The position numbers and the translations under genes were made by a program. The notes beneath the pieces were generated by a model that saw only the letters and a program-made list of their open reading frames with translations, did no database searches and was not told the origin of the DNA. 64,000 nt of DNA from Voacanga thouarsii (lineage: Eukaryota; Streptophyta; Magnoliopsida; Gentianales; Apocynaceae), in assembly GCA_026120185.1 (NCBI GenBank), contig JANUWF010001481.1, forward strand, positions 811,001 through 875,000, read 5' to 3'. Numbering within the stretch: position 1 is the stretch's first letter; the number at the start of each line of letters is the position of its first letter. Below are positions 1 to 11,818 of this stretch, one piece after another.

Positions 1-235
1 AAATGACGCAGTCCATATTTAAAAAGTTTCATCCCATAAAGTAATAATACATATAACCAATCAAATTGGGTAAAAGATCCATGCTATGCAGCAAACATAA
101 TAATCCACAAATACAATCAAGTTTGTCATTGAATAACATCAAACAACTAGTTAGACGGGTCCTAGGAGCAACACCCCTTGTGCGGGTCAGCAGGTGGGGG
201 TCAAAGGGAGTGCAATTTTCGGGGGAGAGGAGGCA
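1..235. other. Unclassified flank
   Basis: I see no gene or recognisable element in this stretch. It ends at the CACTA terminal motif. The three bases just before that motif (GCA) would be one half of a 3-bp target duplication, but the other half is not in view. Confidence 0.4.
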
Positions 236-905
236 CACTACAAAAAAAATAGCCTTTCGTGACAAAACCTTTTCCTAGCTAAAGTCTCTATTTTTCTTGC
301 TAAAGCCCTTCAGCGAGAAAAAAAAAATAAATTTGTCGCCCATTCCTCGCTAAAACGTTGTCGCCAATGCTTCTTGGCGACAAAATTCTTTGTTTTGTCA
401 CGAAAGAATACCCTTTAGCTAGGAAAAATCCTAGACTTTTCGCTAGGAATATTTTCCTAATGGAAAGTAAAAATATTTTGTCACCAAAGGTTCTATGTTT
501 GTCACTGGTGATGATTTTTAGCTACAAAAAAAATCGTTGCTAAAATTTCGTCATCGAAAATATAATTTTAATTAAAAAAGAGGTCAATGGCGAAAAAAAA
601 TCCTCGCTAAAGTATATTAAAAAATTTTATAAAATAAAAGATTTTATTTTTTTTGTACAGTAGACTGTAGCACTCCTTGTGGACCAGCCACACCAGATCA
701 CAATAATTCAGACCGCAGCCCTCCTTGTGCACCAAACATGCTGTATAGCACCACGCTTCATGGTGCGAAGCCATATTCAAGGACTAGTCACACGGGATAC
801 CACACTCAAATTGAAGGAGCAATTCCTCTGCTAAGAATCAAACACGAGATCTCCACATTGTGGAGGTTGAGACTTGACGATGAGCTATACCAGATGTTTG
901 GTTCA
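236..905 (+). mobile_element. CACTA (En/Spm) DNA transposon, 5' terminal fragment (CACTA-1)
   Basis: The segment opens with CACTACAAAAAAAATAGCC, the terminal inverted repeat type of plant CACTA transposons. About 370 bp of subterminal sequence follows, built from short motifs in both orientations (variants of CGCTAAA, TAGCTA and TCGCCA, for example at 292-312, 348-380 and 535-560). Such motifs normally bind the TNP1/TNPA protein. No matching 3' terminal repeat was found and no transposase lies nearby, so this is a truncated or non-autonomous copy, or one split by later insertions such as gypsy-1. The right edge is a judgement: sequence after about 905 is simple AT-rich repeat. Confidence 0.7.
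833..893 (-). other. tRNA-like sequence with degenerate A and B boxes
   Basis: On the minus strand a TATAGCTCATCG block (A-box-like) is followed about 35 nt later by GTGTTTGATTC (B-box-like). Between them lies the hairpin-capable CCTCCACAATGTGGAG. The layout is that of a tRNA-derived pol III promoter, but a clean cloverleaf cannot be drawn. A related arrangement occurs in CACTA-2 at 37076-37138. It could be a decayed tRNA-derived SINE or a captured tRNA fragment. Confidence 0.45.
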
Positions 906-1636
906 ATGCTTATTATTATTATTATTTATTTAAGCTATTCTTAACATACTTTATGTATTTTTTTTTAATATAACTCGTACAACAAAATAAAATAACCATA
1001 TATAAATTTAATATGAAACCATATTCATCAATGTAAGAAATTATTTTATATATTGATATAATTTTAAAACTTTATATACAGCCAATAATGTTATGTTTTT
1101 TATTAAAGGATTTATACACATTCATATATACGAATATATATTAAAAGAAGTTATTATTATACATATACATTCATATATTCAGGTATATATACACAAATAA
1201 TTGTACATATACAAATGTGAATATATATTAAAAAAAGTTACTATTACACATATACATTCATATATATTCAAATATTCAGATATTCACATATACATTTATA
1301 TTTGTATATACATATACACATATTCATATATATAAATATATGTATATATATAGACACACACATACATAAATATATATATATATATATATATTTATATGAA
1401 TATGAATATATATATATATATATTTATATGAATATCAATACACACACACACACACACACACATAAATATTCATATATACATACACATATGTGTGTGTGTG
1501 TGTGTGTTTTTTTTTTTTATGTATATGAATATTTGTGTGTGCGTCGGTGTGTGAATGTATATATATATATATATTTATTTATTTATTTATTTACACAGAC
1601 ATATATATATATATTAATAAATACATATGTGTAATA

Positions 1637-1675
<39 letters not shown>

Positions 1676-1873
1676 ATATTCAAATATTCAGATATTCACA
1701 TATAAATATTTACTCATATAGACATATACACATATTCTATAATACCTTGTATTTTAATTTTGACTGGCTACTACTATTAATAGAATGATCATTTGTATCA
1801 GTAGTCAAAACAAAAGATGATCGTTGTAATTAGAAGAATATTTAGGTGCAATAAAATTATATGGGGACCCAGA
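906..1873. repeat. AT-rich region with compound microsatellites
   Basis: There are no genes here. From about 1290 to 1680 the sequence is (TA)n, (CA)n and (TG)n tracts with ATTT runs: CA repeats at 1441-1462, TG repeats at 1490-1508 and TA repeats at 1557-1574 and 1639-1671. Related TATTCATATATA segments recur from 1120 onward. A long apparent reading frame across 1302-1634 is an artefact of the repeats. At 1765-1880 and 1920-2030 there is a loose duplication (GGCTACTACT followed by an AGGTGCAA-like block), the second copy lying inside the presumed LTR that follows. Confidence 0.7.
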
Positions 1874-4800
1874 TGTAATTTTGAATTTGTTCTGCCCGTA
1901 CCCTAAATTTTTTGGAGGCTACTACTTTTAATAAAGTAAGAGATTGGGGGTACACTTAGAACAAAAAATGGTCAGTGCAAAGAGATGAGCATTTTGGTGC
2001 AAATTAGGCTATTCTGTGTTCCGGGGTCATTTTCATAATTTTGACTGCAAATGGGATTTTTTCTGCAAATTTTACAAAATTGAGAAATAATTGAAAATTT
2101 TCAATGTTCCATTTAATTAGTGGAATTTATAGAATTTATTGGTGAAATAAAATATTTTTTCATTTCGGACTCGATTTTTGTTATTTCTAAGAAAAATTGA
2201 AAATGCAGTCGAAAATTTGGACGTGTGGCTTCTTGTGATTGGTGGCCAAGGACATATGTCAACTTATGGTAGGATGCATGAAATATTCATGCATGCAAAG
2301 CTTCTTCAATAAGTTTTGTAAAATAATTAAAAAATATCTAGAAAAATCGAGGTCGCGACACATGTAATGTAGCAACCATGAATTTAATGAAACAAAATGC
2401 TACTGGTCTTCATTTGGACCATGAGTGGTGGTGGATTGAGGCTGAAAACAGGCCAAGAGCATAAAGTAAGAAGGAAGGAAGAAATAAGGGAGAAAAGAAA
2501 GACAAAATAGAAAAAAGAGAGAGAATGAAAAAGTGTGTGTGTTTCTTGGTGTGTTCTTGGAGTAAGGTCAAGACAAACCATCCTACATACAAGGTAAAAG
2601 CCTATACTTCAAGAATTAAAGTTATAGATTTCATTACGGTGATCATTTTGGCATAAGTTTTAACATGAAAATATGAGATTTATGGTTGTGATTTAGATCA
2701 AAAGTGAACTATGTGAACTTTTGTGTGTGCAAGTGTGTGTGTCGGTTGGAAGAAGGTTTTATATGCTGTGTTTTATGTGGTGGATAAAGGTATTTGAGTT
2801 GTGATTTTAGGGTTATACATGGTTGATGAAAAAATGGTGAAAATTGGAAAAAGAAAGCTTTAATGGAAATAAAACTATAGCTACTTTAGTTTATGTTGGT
2901 GATCACATATTGTTCAAAGCTTGAATTAGGTGGCTTGTTGGGTCTGAAAACATGAAGCATTAAAGATGCTTTGATGGGGAATAAGGTGGATTAAGAGTTG
3001 TATAGATGCTATAAATGAAGGAGAACAAGATAGTAATGTTATTTTGTGAAAACATAATTAGTACAACAAAAATTCTGGGATATTTTTGGCCTAGTAGTTT
3101 CTGGCCAGTTTGGAGGATGTGGAAAAAGAATCCATAGACATTTATTTCATGGTCTAATGAGTATTCTAATATAAAATAGAGCTCAATCGGATTTGTAAAT
3201 CAAAAGTTATGCACAAAACAAAATAATGTGACGAACAGGAGAAATGCAGAATTTTGGTTTTAGCACAAGTGAACTTTAAGGAATTTTTTGTATGGATTTG
3301 GGAACAAAAAAACGGTGTGAACATGAAGAAGATTTCTTGTTCATGAAAAAAAAAAATAATACAGAAACGGGAAATGGAAGAATTGAGCGTGTAATATACA
3401 TATACGTACACGTTTTGCTCAAAGAAGGAAAAATGAAGAAACAAGGAAAATGAGGAATCTCCTTATGTTTGTGTTGACTAAGTATTGGTTTGAACCTTAC
3501 CAAATCAAACTAAATACAAAATGACATTTAATGTAGGTTATTTACATTAAATGATTGTAACAGGTTATGTACGATATTCGAATGACATAAGCTATTTAGG
3601 ACACGAGTTGAGTCCCACTAAATTTCTAAACTTTTTAAATGGTAGTATGCTTTCCTTTTGTGAAATAACACATTATGTACCATTTTGAAATCCCTGGTTT
3701 GATTTAAGGTTTTTTTGAGCAATAAAATAGTGCTTTGCCAAGTTGAGCTAGCATGAATATCATAATTGGTTTAGAAACCATGAAGGATGACAAAGCCTAT
3801 ATTTCATAAATTTAATCATTTTGGGATTAAATAAATGGGATTTTCGAAATATGATAATTTTTTGTATCGGGTATTCAAAAAATGTCCAGAATGCCCTTAT
3901 TGGAATATTTTATGGAAGCATAATTGGAAACTTTGTATCTAATCCTCTTTTAGGGTTAGAATTCTAGAAATCATGAACAAAATTCCTTTTGAAATCGGGT
4001 ATGGATAAAATGACCCAGATACCCTTTGTTGGAACATTTTATGATGCGAAAAGGACTTCTTATCCTTGTTCGCTATAGATTTTGGAAATGGTCTCTCGAT
4101 ATGAGATTAACTTTTCGAAAATGATAGTGTGGCCCCAAAAAATATTTTATTTAGATTCCTGTAGGAATAAATTCTTTATCTGGCCTTATGAGCTAGTGGA
4201 ATTGGTACTGGTCTTGTGAACCAGTGGAAACGTTGAGTACTCAACAAGGACTTTAATCTTTATAATAGCTCATGTTAGAGATAGAAAACCCCAAGTAACT
4301 TGGCTAGTACTGGGGATTGTCTTACTCCAAGCAGGGCGACAAAACATTGAGATGAGTCATCCTGCCTAACCGTTTGGTGCCTAGCAATTGTCGTGCCTTG
4401 TGTGCACTTTGATTTGGGTTGATCATGAGCTGAGCAAGACACCTGCCATTATTGGCCTTGCTATCTCGATGGTGATTTACGTTAGGATTGGGGCCCCTAG
4501 GCTTACGGTAGCAAGTAAAACATTTTAAATTTGTCGGTATTGTGCTTGTTTGCACTTACCTTTCTAACAATGCACAATTGAGTACTATAGTCTTGTGTGC
4601 TTAGTACAATAAGACTGTGATGTCGAAGGCGAAACCTTGCGAGCTTTGCACGCGGGTTGACCTTCTGTTGAGAGAAGTGCCTACATTTTGGAAATTGGAG
4701 CAAGGACTATATAATCAAATAAAATTTTTCCAAATATGTTTGAAATTGAAACAATCCCTCCTAGTGAGTGATAGAGTTATTTTCAACAGAAAATTATAAT

Positions 4801-5217
4801 ATTTCTCCCGTGATGAATTTTTGAATAAAATTCAAAAATACTTGTGTCAACTTGATTTATAAAGCACTAGCATACACTTGGGACTCACTGGGTAATTTTC
4901 ACTCACACATGTCTTTTATCTTAATTTAGGACCCAGAGCTAAGCAATTGTGCGAAAAGAAGTGATACCACAATATATGTCCGGTTACTTCTTCTTTTGCT
5001 TATGTATTTTACATTACTGATATAGTATTGATTACCGGATGTATAGGACCTCACTCTTGATATATTACATCATACTTGTGTGGCTTTAATATATTAGTCT
5101 GGGCTTTATTAATTTATCAGTTGTTACTGTTATAAAGACCCCCTATCTTGGTAACTGGACGGGATGAGACCTAATTTATGGTATGCTTCCGTTGCTATTT
5201 ATGGTAGGGGTATTACA
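1874..5217 (+). repeat. 5' LTR of gypsy-1
   Basis: The right end is firm: GGGGTATTACA is followed at once by a tRNA-iMet primer site. The left end is uncertain. A TGTAATTTTG at 1874 gives about 3.3 kb, matching the 3,320-bp LTR of gypsy-2; a TGTATTTT at 1748 is the alternative. The shared landmark CGTTGAGTACTCAA lies about 1 kb from the LTR end here and about 0.8 kb in gypsy-2, which supports the length estimate. Short reading frames inside (for example on the minus strand at 2384-2592 and 3166-3503) are uninformative LTR noise. Confidence 0.7.
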
Positions 5218-5218
5218 A

Positions 5219-5231
5219 TTGGTATCAGAGT
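5219..5231 (+). other. Primer-binding site (tRNA-iMet) of gypsy-1
   Basis: TTGGTATCAGAGT lies one base after the LTR end and is complementary to the 3' end of initiator methionine tRNA (canonical TGGTATCAGAGC). It fixes the plus orientation and the LTR right edge. Confidence 0.9.
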
Positions 5232-5290
5232 ATAGTTATAGAATTGCGGTATCACCGTAGGACCTGATAGAACCTTTTTGTCTTGTAGGT

Positions 5291-5925
5291 ATGACGAGTG
5301 AAGACGATAAAGGGAAGCGTCTAGTAGACGACCATAGGGATGACAAAAAGAAGAAGGAGAGAGGTGAGAGCTCCGAAATGAGGAAGAAGTTTAGGAAGAT
5401 TAGGAAGATTTTCCCTTCGTGGCACCACGATTACTTTTTATTGACAGCATGCGGTCCTGGATAACGTAGGGCACCATGACTCTCTAACAGTGTGTTTGCC
5501 CCACAAACAACACCTACCCGAGACCTTATTCTAGAGAGGACACCATCAACATTTAGACAATTAAAGGAGGTAGATAGTGACCCAAAATATATTAAGTCAC
5601 GATATTCTGATGAAGATGAGGTGTCTACAGAGATATCCCAAGAGTACTTGAGGAGGATATGCCGGATTGGAGGAGGCTGAGGTAGATGGAGACTAGGTAG
5701 TTGCTGAGGAGGAGGAGGAGGAGGAGGAAGAGGAGCCTGTAGTAGAACCAAAGATAGATCCAGAGGATGAATGGGTTGCAGGAGCATGCAATGGGGTACG
5801 TTATGGACCTAGATGTTGATATTGATCCCAATGCTTTTGGATATAAAGGACCTATTACTCTTGAGTCCTACACTGTTTCTTTTGATTCGAGACTTCCAGT
5901 TTTGGATAGGGATGAGGATGACTAG
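5291..5925 (+). pseudogene. Acidic ORF upstream of gag in gypsy-1 (ORF0-like), degraded
   Basis: Between the primer site and gag lies a degraded reading frame that is not gag. It starts MTSEDDKGKRLVDD, is rich in D, E and K, passes several stops and frame changes, includes a run of nine or so glutamates near 5700, and ends LPVLDRDEDD followed by TAG. No domain is recognised. The equivalent place in gypsy-2 holds a 239-residue Glu-rich ORF that is still open, so this looks like a real component of the family. Just before the gag ATG the sequence reads TTGTACAG, a plausible splice acceptor, which suggests an intron between this ORF and gag. The function is unknown. Confidence 0.5.
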
Positions 5926-6128
5926 GATAAGATTATGAATAAAATATGATAGGTATAGTCCAATTTGTGTACTCTAGATATAATGATGTGCCAGGCACAC
6001 AATTTTGTACTAATCTTACAGTTTGACGAGGAATGATTATATGTTATTACTTGCATTATGTCCACTTTTATACTTTCTTTGAGATATGTTATATTTGTTT
6101 TACAATCAAAACCTAATGAATTGTACAG

Positions 6129-7043
6129 ATGCCACCCAAACGTACTTAAGAAAGACCAAAACGAACTACTCAATACTATTCTGAGTCACCTACTAAAGAA
6201 ACCTAAATGGGAAGTTCCCAACTGGCATCCTTAGACCACCCCATGTTTCAAACATTTCAAAAAATGGCTGATACAATTTAGCAATTAACCGAAAATGCTA
6301 CTAGGTAAATGAAAATGCCAGAGGAAAGGATAGAATAATGAACTTAAATCTAATCAAGCCCTTGAACGATTTTTAAAGTTTCACCCTTCTCAATTTCAAG
6401 GAAAACCTAATTTGGAGCAGGAAGCTAAAAACTGGATAGAAGAAATGGAGAAAATTTTTACTGCTCTCAATAACTCAGAATAAAAGAATGTGCAATTCGT
6501 AACATTCCAGTTACAGGGCCTGCACAAGACTGGAGGAATATGAAAATGAACGAGTAAGAATGGGAGTGGACAGACTTTAAGACCAGTTTTAAGAATGAAT
6601 TTATTCCCAGTTGGGTGCTAGAGAAAAAATAGGATGAATTTCAAAAATCCATACAAGAAAGTCGTACGGTCGGCCAATATGTAGCTAAATTCACTAGATT
6701 GTCAAAGTATTACCCACTCTTAGTACAATTGCAGACACATAGAATCAGGCGCTTTGTGAAAGGCCTACGACTTGAATTGAAGAGGGTACTTGCAAGTATG
6801 GCCCTTGCTAGCTATAATGTTGCCTTGCTGATTGCCTCAAGAATTGAAATGGCTAGCATAGAGCAGGCGGGACATTAGAGGCAAATTAGATCTAGGTATG
6901 TAAATTAGAAGCGGCCGGAAGGGCATTGGTGGCAGAAAAGGGAAAGATTCAAGGAAGGGAGCCCCGACTGGAGGACAACCGCCTATCAAATGTTATAACT
7001 ATGCAGACATAGGACACAAGATTTTTAATTGCCCTCATTCTTG
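6129..7043 (+). pseudogene. gag (capsid and nucleocapsid) of gypsy-1, degraded
   Basis: The frame starts MPPKRT and, with stops and shifts, gives a typical retrotransposon gag: FLKFHPSQFQGKP, then NWIEEMEKIF, then QYVAKFTRLSKYYP and a GLRLELKR segment, the usual order of the Retrotrans_gag domain. The zinc knuckle at about 6985-7030 reads C-Y-N-Y then GHKIFNC, so the second cysteine of the CX2CX4HX4C motif is lost. At least six in-frame stops are visible (for example near 6148, 6481, 6556 and 6630). Gag forms the virus-like particle of the element; this copy cannot. Confidence 0.85.
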
Positions 7044-8661
7044 GAGGTCAGTAGGATGGGTGAGACCAGTGGGAGGTAATCAAGAACAGAGATCTAGACC
7101 CGCAAGAGGAAATCTGGGACAAGCTTCCGCAACTAAGCCAGGACCTACTAAGACACAGATGAATGCTCAAGTGGTTGCTTTGGATAAGGTAGATAATAAT
7201 GCTGCAGTAGTAGAAGGTACGCTCCTAATTTTTTATAAAGAAGTTAAGGTACTGATAGACCCTGGCTCTATGCATTCCTTTGTTGCCAATTCTTTTCTTG
7301 AAACTATGGGGACTAAAGGGGAGGAAACTCCATATGAAATGATTATTAGTACTCCATTGGGAAAATAGATGAGTAGTGATAAAATATATTTGGGATGTAA
7401 GATTTCCATAAGAAATGTAATATTAGGAGACCTAATATGCTTGCCCATAGAAGATTATGATGCTATTTTAGGTAAGTATTGGTTATCCCAGCATCATGCT
7501 TAGGTTGATTGTAGACATAAGGTGGTGCGATTTCATGGAACTGGAGAAACTGTATTGGAGTTTGTAGGGATGATCGGAAGGAGGAATCATTCTTTCATAT
7601 AAGGACTTAAAGCCCAGAAGTTTATTAGAAAGGGGTGTACTGGATACTTGACTTATGAACTGAATAAGGCAGGAGAAACTAAGAAACCAAAATATGTCCA
7701 TGTGGTAAATGAATATTTGGATGTTTTTCCAGCCGAACTAAAGAAGTTACCACTAGAAAGGGATGTAGAGTTCTCTTTTGATTTAGTGCCAATAACGGAA
7801 CCAGTTTCAAGGACACCTTATAGAATGGCAACAACAAAAGTACAAGAGCTTAAGAAGCAACTGCAAGAGTTATTGGAGTAAGGATTTATCCGACCAAGCA
7901 CTTCACCTTGGAGAGCACCTGTATTACTTGTTAAGAAAATGATGGATCACTACGAATGTGTATAGACTATCGAGGATTAAATGCAGTGACGGTGCAGAAT
8001 AAGTATCCGATACCCATGTCTAATAAGTTATTTGATCAACTACAAGGATCAAGATGTTTTTCCAATTTAGATATGAAGCAAGGATATCATCAAGTCCTGA
8101 TTTGAGAGAAAGATATACTGAAAACTACATTTAATATACGATATAGACATTTTGAGTTTGTGGTGATGCCATTTAGTGTTACCAATGCTCTCGTACTTTT
8201 ATGGATCTGATGCATTAGATATTTCAACCTTATTTGGACAACTTTGTTGTCATTTTTATAGATGATATCTTTGCATATTCAGTGAATCCTCAAGAACTTG
8301 AACAACATCTTTGAAAAGTATTGGAGAAATTACAAGAGGCCAAATTATATGCAAAATTCAATAACTGTGAGTTTTAGCTACAAGAAGTAGCATTCTTGGG
8401 ACATGTAGTATCCAAGGAAGGAATTACAGTAGACCCTAGTAAGGTTGAAACAGTAACAAATTGAAAAAAATCCTAAAACTCCAACTAAAGTGTGAAGCTT
8501 TCTAGGACTGGCTGGGTATTATAGAAGATTCATTGAAGGATTATCAAAGATAGCTTCACCTTTAACTCAACTCAATCGACAAAAAGTCCCTTTTGTGTGG
8601 ACAGAGAAGTGTGAGAAGAATTTTCAGGAGTTTAATTAAAGGTTAAGCTCTGTTCCTATTA
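7044..8661 (+). pseudogene. pol of gypsy-1: protease and partial reverse transcriptase, degraded
   Basis: The aspartic protease segment carries KVLIDPGSMHSF (7240-7280), the DPGS/DSGA-type active site common in this group. A pre-RT linker (VFPAELKKLP, then VSRTPYRMA at about 7809-7835) leads into RT, with GFIRPSTSPW at about 7884 and the catalytic FIDDIFAYS at about 8255-8281. Reading RT through needs several frame changes and stops. Homology ends near GLAGYYRRFI and an RLSSVPI segment; copia RT begins at 8662. RNase H, integrase and chromodomain are absent. Confidence 0.85.
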
Positions 8662-8883
8662 GAAAGTGTATATGACACAACCTGAGGGTTTTACATCTAA
8701 TGATAGCACAAAAAATATGCAAGCTACAATGGTCCATTTATTAACTTAAGCAAGCTTCTAGGAGTTGGAACATCCGTTTTGATAAAACAATCAAAGAGTT
8801 TAGTTTCATTCAAAATGTGGATGAACCTTATACATACAAAAAGATTAGTGGGAGTTCAGTCATTTTTTTTTATTGATTTATAG
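8662..8883 (+). mobile_element. Copia reverse transcriptase fragment, inverted piece
   Basis: The plus strand encodes VYMTQPEGFTSNDSTK and onward to FFLLIY. This matches, as reverse complement, the copia B RT at about 18677-18895. The fragment stops exactly at the tyrosine of the YVDD catalytic motif. The copia sequence that follows from 8884 is in the opposite orientation, so this piece was inverted relative to its neighbour. It also forms the break in gypsy-1. Confidence 0.8.
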
Positions 8884-10095
8884 CATGGCTACTAGCGAAA
8901 AAGTTTCCTCATACTCAATACCATGTTGTTGACAATAACCCTTAGCCAGAAGTCATGCTTTATAGGTAACTACGTTACAATCCATGTCAGTTTTCTTCTT
9001 GAAAACCCATTTGCAACTATAGGTTTGATTCCTTTAGGTAGATCAACCAAAGTCCATACTTGGTTGTTGTACATGGAATTCATCTCTGATTTCATGGCCT
9101 CAGGCCATTTGTCATATTATAAACTGTTTAGAACTTCCTTGTAGGTAGTAGGCTTATCTTCATCTATGAGCAATACTTCATTGTGGTCACTTATGAAAAA
9201 TCCATATCTCTTAGGTGCCACACGTATCCTATCGACCAATGAGGATATTGTGTCTTAGAAGGTTTGTCTATTCTCTCAATAGATGTGGGTTCAGACGATT
9301 AATCCTTGTTTGTTTGTTCTTCTTAAACTTCATTAAGTTCAATAATTCACCCATTGTCCCCTTTGAGCATGTTCTCATTCTCTATGAAGACAGCATGTTT
9401 CAAAAGAAACACTTTGTTTTTGGAGGGGAGATAGAAGTAATACCTGAAAGATTCTTTCAGATAACACATACACAAACACTTGTCAGACTTACAATCAAGT
9501 TTATCTGACTATGGCCATTTGACCAAAGGCAGGGTAACCCCATACTCTTAAATGAGATAACTTTGGTTTTTGCCAAAGAACATCTCAAATGGGGTGGTAT
9601 CAACCATTTTTTATGGAACTCTATTTAGAATATAAACAGGAGTCTTTAGTGCGTACCCCCAAAATAATTTTGGCAAGTCTACAGAAGCCATCATCCGTAC
9701 CATGTCTAGAAGTGTTCGATTCCTTCTCTTAGATACACCGTTATGTTGAGGCGTATGTGGTGGAGTCCATTGAGATAATATCCCATTATCTCTAAGATAA
9801 CCCTGAAACTCTGGGCTTAAGTATTCACCTCCTCGATCCGATCTTAGAGTCTTAATACTTTTGCTAAGTTATTTCTCTACTTCATTCTTGAAGTCATTGA
9901 ACTTTTCAAAAGCTTTAGATTTGTATTTCATTAAATACAAATACATATATCGTGAATAATCATTGATAAAGATTATAAAATAGTTATAACCTCCTCTTAC
10001 TTGTATAGACATTAGGCCACATACATCAGAATATCCGTTTTCTTCTTGAAAGCCCACTTACACCCAATAGATTTAATTCCTTTGGGTGGATCAAC
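8884..10095 (-). mobile_element. Copia pol fragment (RT start, linker, integrase), minus strand (copia C)
   Basis: The sequence runs parallel to copia B from about 18991 to 20124: RT N-terminus, the hinge between RT and integrase, and integrase core (minus-strand RGGYNYFIIFINDYSRYMY, encoded at about 9945-10000). At about 10034 it jumps back to RT-start sequence equivalent to 19097-19158 and then meets the plus-strand LTR of copia A. The last five bases, TCAAC, could be half of the target duplication for copia A. It is full of stops and cannot be active. Confidence 0.8.
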
Positions 10096-11805
10096 TGTAA
10101 GTGTTGTGCCCTAGAAGCAATCACCTGTACATTGTATTTGACACATTTTATTTTAATAAAAGGCATTATTTATCTTACAGTGTCTTTTGTTTACTTTAAG
10201 TAATATAACTGTTCGATAAAGTCCCTAGTACAACCTGTGTTAAGGAAATCATGATAAAGATCATAATATGAGATTCCTACTACACTGGATGGTGTTAGTA
10301 CTTAAATAGTCCCTAGTCATAGTATTAATGAGACAGGACATCATTAATGCATTAAGACTAGCATGTGTTAGACTTCCTGATTTGATCAGGCGGTAGTTCT
10401 TATAACCGTGAGTATTAAGGTACTCAAAGTTAACACATGGATCCTTGTTAAAGGAACAAGTTCATTGGAAGACCTAGTTTTGAGATAATCACATGGATAA
10501 CTATTTAGTGCCAGTAATATAATCTCAATATAGCAAACGTGCAAGTATCCTTGGACTTGAGATCTCCAAGGTACTTTGTTTGCTGTGCTTTGTACTTTGA
10601 TTCCAATCTCCAGAGCTCGATCGAGGGCTGCCTATAGGATGGATATTGGGTACATCGTGAGGTAAATGAAAGTAGCTGAGAGGGTTAATAAAGGATTCAC
10701 CACTCCTAATAGTAGGAGCGAATATCTCATGGCCACTTGTAGGAATTACTACTTGGAAAGTCCTTGGCCAAGGTGATTATATATTGGAAACAGTTCCAAT
10801 TGATACACATCTAGAGTAGTGGGTTCCTGGTACAAGTACTATTGTATTCGAGCCAGAATTAATTTTGGAGGGAGTTGGCACTAATTCATTACTCCAAACC
10901 GAATGAGATATTGTATGGTGAAAGGAGTTAATTGCACTGAAATTTGTTATTGAAGGGTTCATGTCAAGCCACTTGACTTCCTGGACTCTTGGGTGGTCAT
11001 GATGTGTTGCTAGATACCACTCATGATCTGAGAATATGAGTTTATTAATTGATGAATTAATAAACCAATCATGGTTAGAATTAATAGGATTAATTCTAAT
11101 TAATTATGGATTATTAATCTCAAAGACATTTGTATTAATTCATATTCACTACCAATTGACTAGGAAACCTAATAGGTCACACACAATAGAGGATTATATA
11201 CTCAAGATGTTATTTGATAACATAGAGGGGTTAATTGCGAGAAAGAGAAGCTATTGTGGACAAATTATAATTAGTTATAATTTGTGGTCCAAGTTGTAAT
11301 TGTGGGAACTTGATGTTTCCAATTACAAATGGGAAATTCTAATTATTTTAGAATTTCATATTTTCAGTGGATTTTGGAACATATATTGGATATGTTCGAA
11401 ACCCTAATTCAAGGGTGAAACACATGAAAAGCACAGCCACAATCATCTCTCTTTTCTCTCTCTCGATTGTTCTTGCAAATCAACCCTAACCGCCATCTTT
11501 TTCTGCTAGCACAGTAAATTTTGGTGCTTGAGTATTCCTCTGTGTGGATTACTATTAGGGATAATTACACACTGTGGTTATGGTGGTTAGACGCCCAACT
11601 CTCATGGAGTTTGTATAAGAGGATTGTTGGATCGCGCCTCGACTTGAAGAAGATCAATTTTGTTTTTTAGACGATCACCCAAAGGTAAAAGCTGTTACCT
11701 TTATTATCATTATGTCTTGTTTTTCAAACATAGACGGGTCCGGGGAGGGTATCTCATTTTATTTTTCGTTGCGCCGTATATGATACGAGCTCGAAATACC
11801 CAACA
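10096..11805 (+). repeat. 5' LTR of copia A
   Basis: It starts TGTAAGTGTTGTGCCC and ends ATACCCAACA, directly before the primer site. It matches the copia B LTRs and the solo LTR at 33305-34988 along its length. The family consensus start is TGTTAGTGTTATGCCC. A weak TATATTGGATATG near 11385 is the best TATA-like site. Confidence 0.9.
10525..10962 (-). other. Antisense reading frame in copia LTR (copy in copia A)
   Basis: The frame begins MNPSITNFSAINSF and ends ILARLLY, about 145 codons, antisense to the LTR. One in-frame TAA (in VSNI-stop-SPWPRT) is the only break. Homologous frames occur in the other three LTRs of this family. No domain is recognised. It may be chance openness in a conserved LTR. 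Confidence 0.35.
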
Positions 11806-11806
11806 G

Positions 11807-11818
11807 TGGTATCAGAGA
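11807..11818 (+). other. Primer-binding site (tRNA-iMet) of copia A
   Basis: TGGTATCAGAGA starts one base after the LTR end; only the last base departs from the tRNA-iMet complement. Confidence 0.9.

Larger units (their letters stand above)
1874..8661 (+). mobile_element. Ty3/gypsy chromovirus-type retrotransposon, 3'-truncated (gypsy-1)
   Basis: The order is LTR, primer site, acidic ORF, gag, zinc knuckle, protease, reverse transcriptase, all on the plus strand. The RT stops at about 8661 where copia sequence begins, so RNase H, integrase and the 3' LTR are missing. It belongs to the same broad group as gypsy-2 at the right end of the window: both LTRs share the block CGTTGAGTACTCAA, end in TTACA, and the proteins align through gag and the pre-RT segment. 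Stops and frameshifts throughout gag and pol show an old, inactive copy. Confidence 0.85.

Noticed and set aside
1302..1634. 110-codon plus-strand reading frame
   Set aside because: It is built from TA, CA and TG microsatellites (Tyr-Ile, Thr-His and Val-Cys runs); no coding signal.
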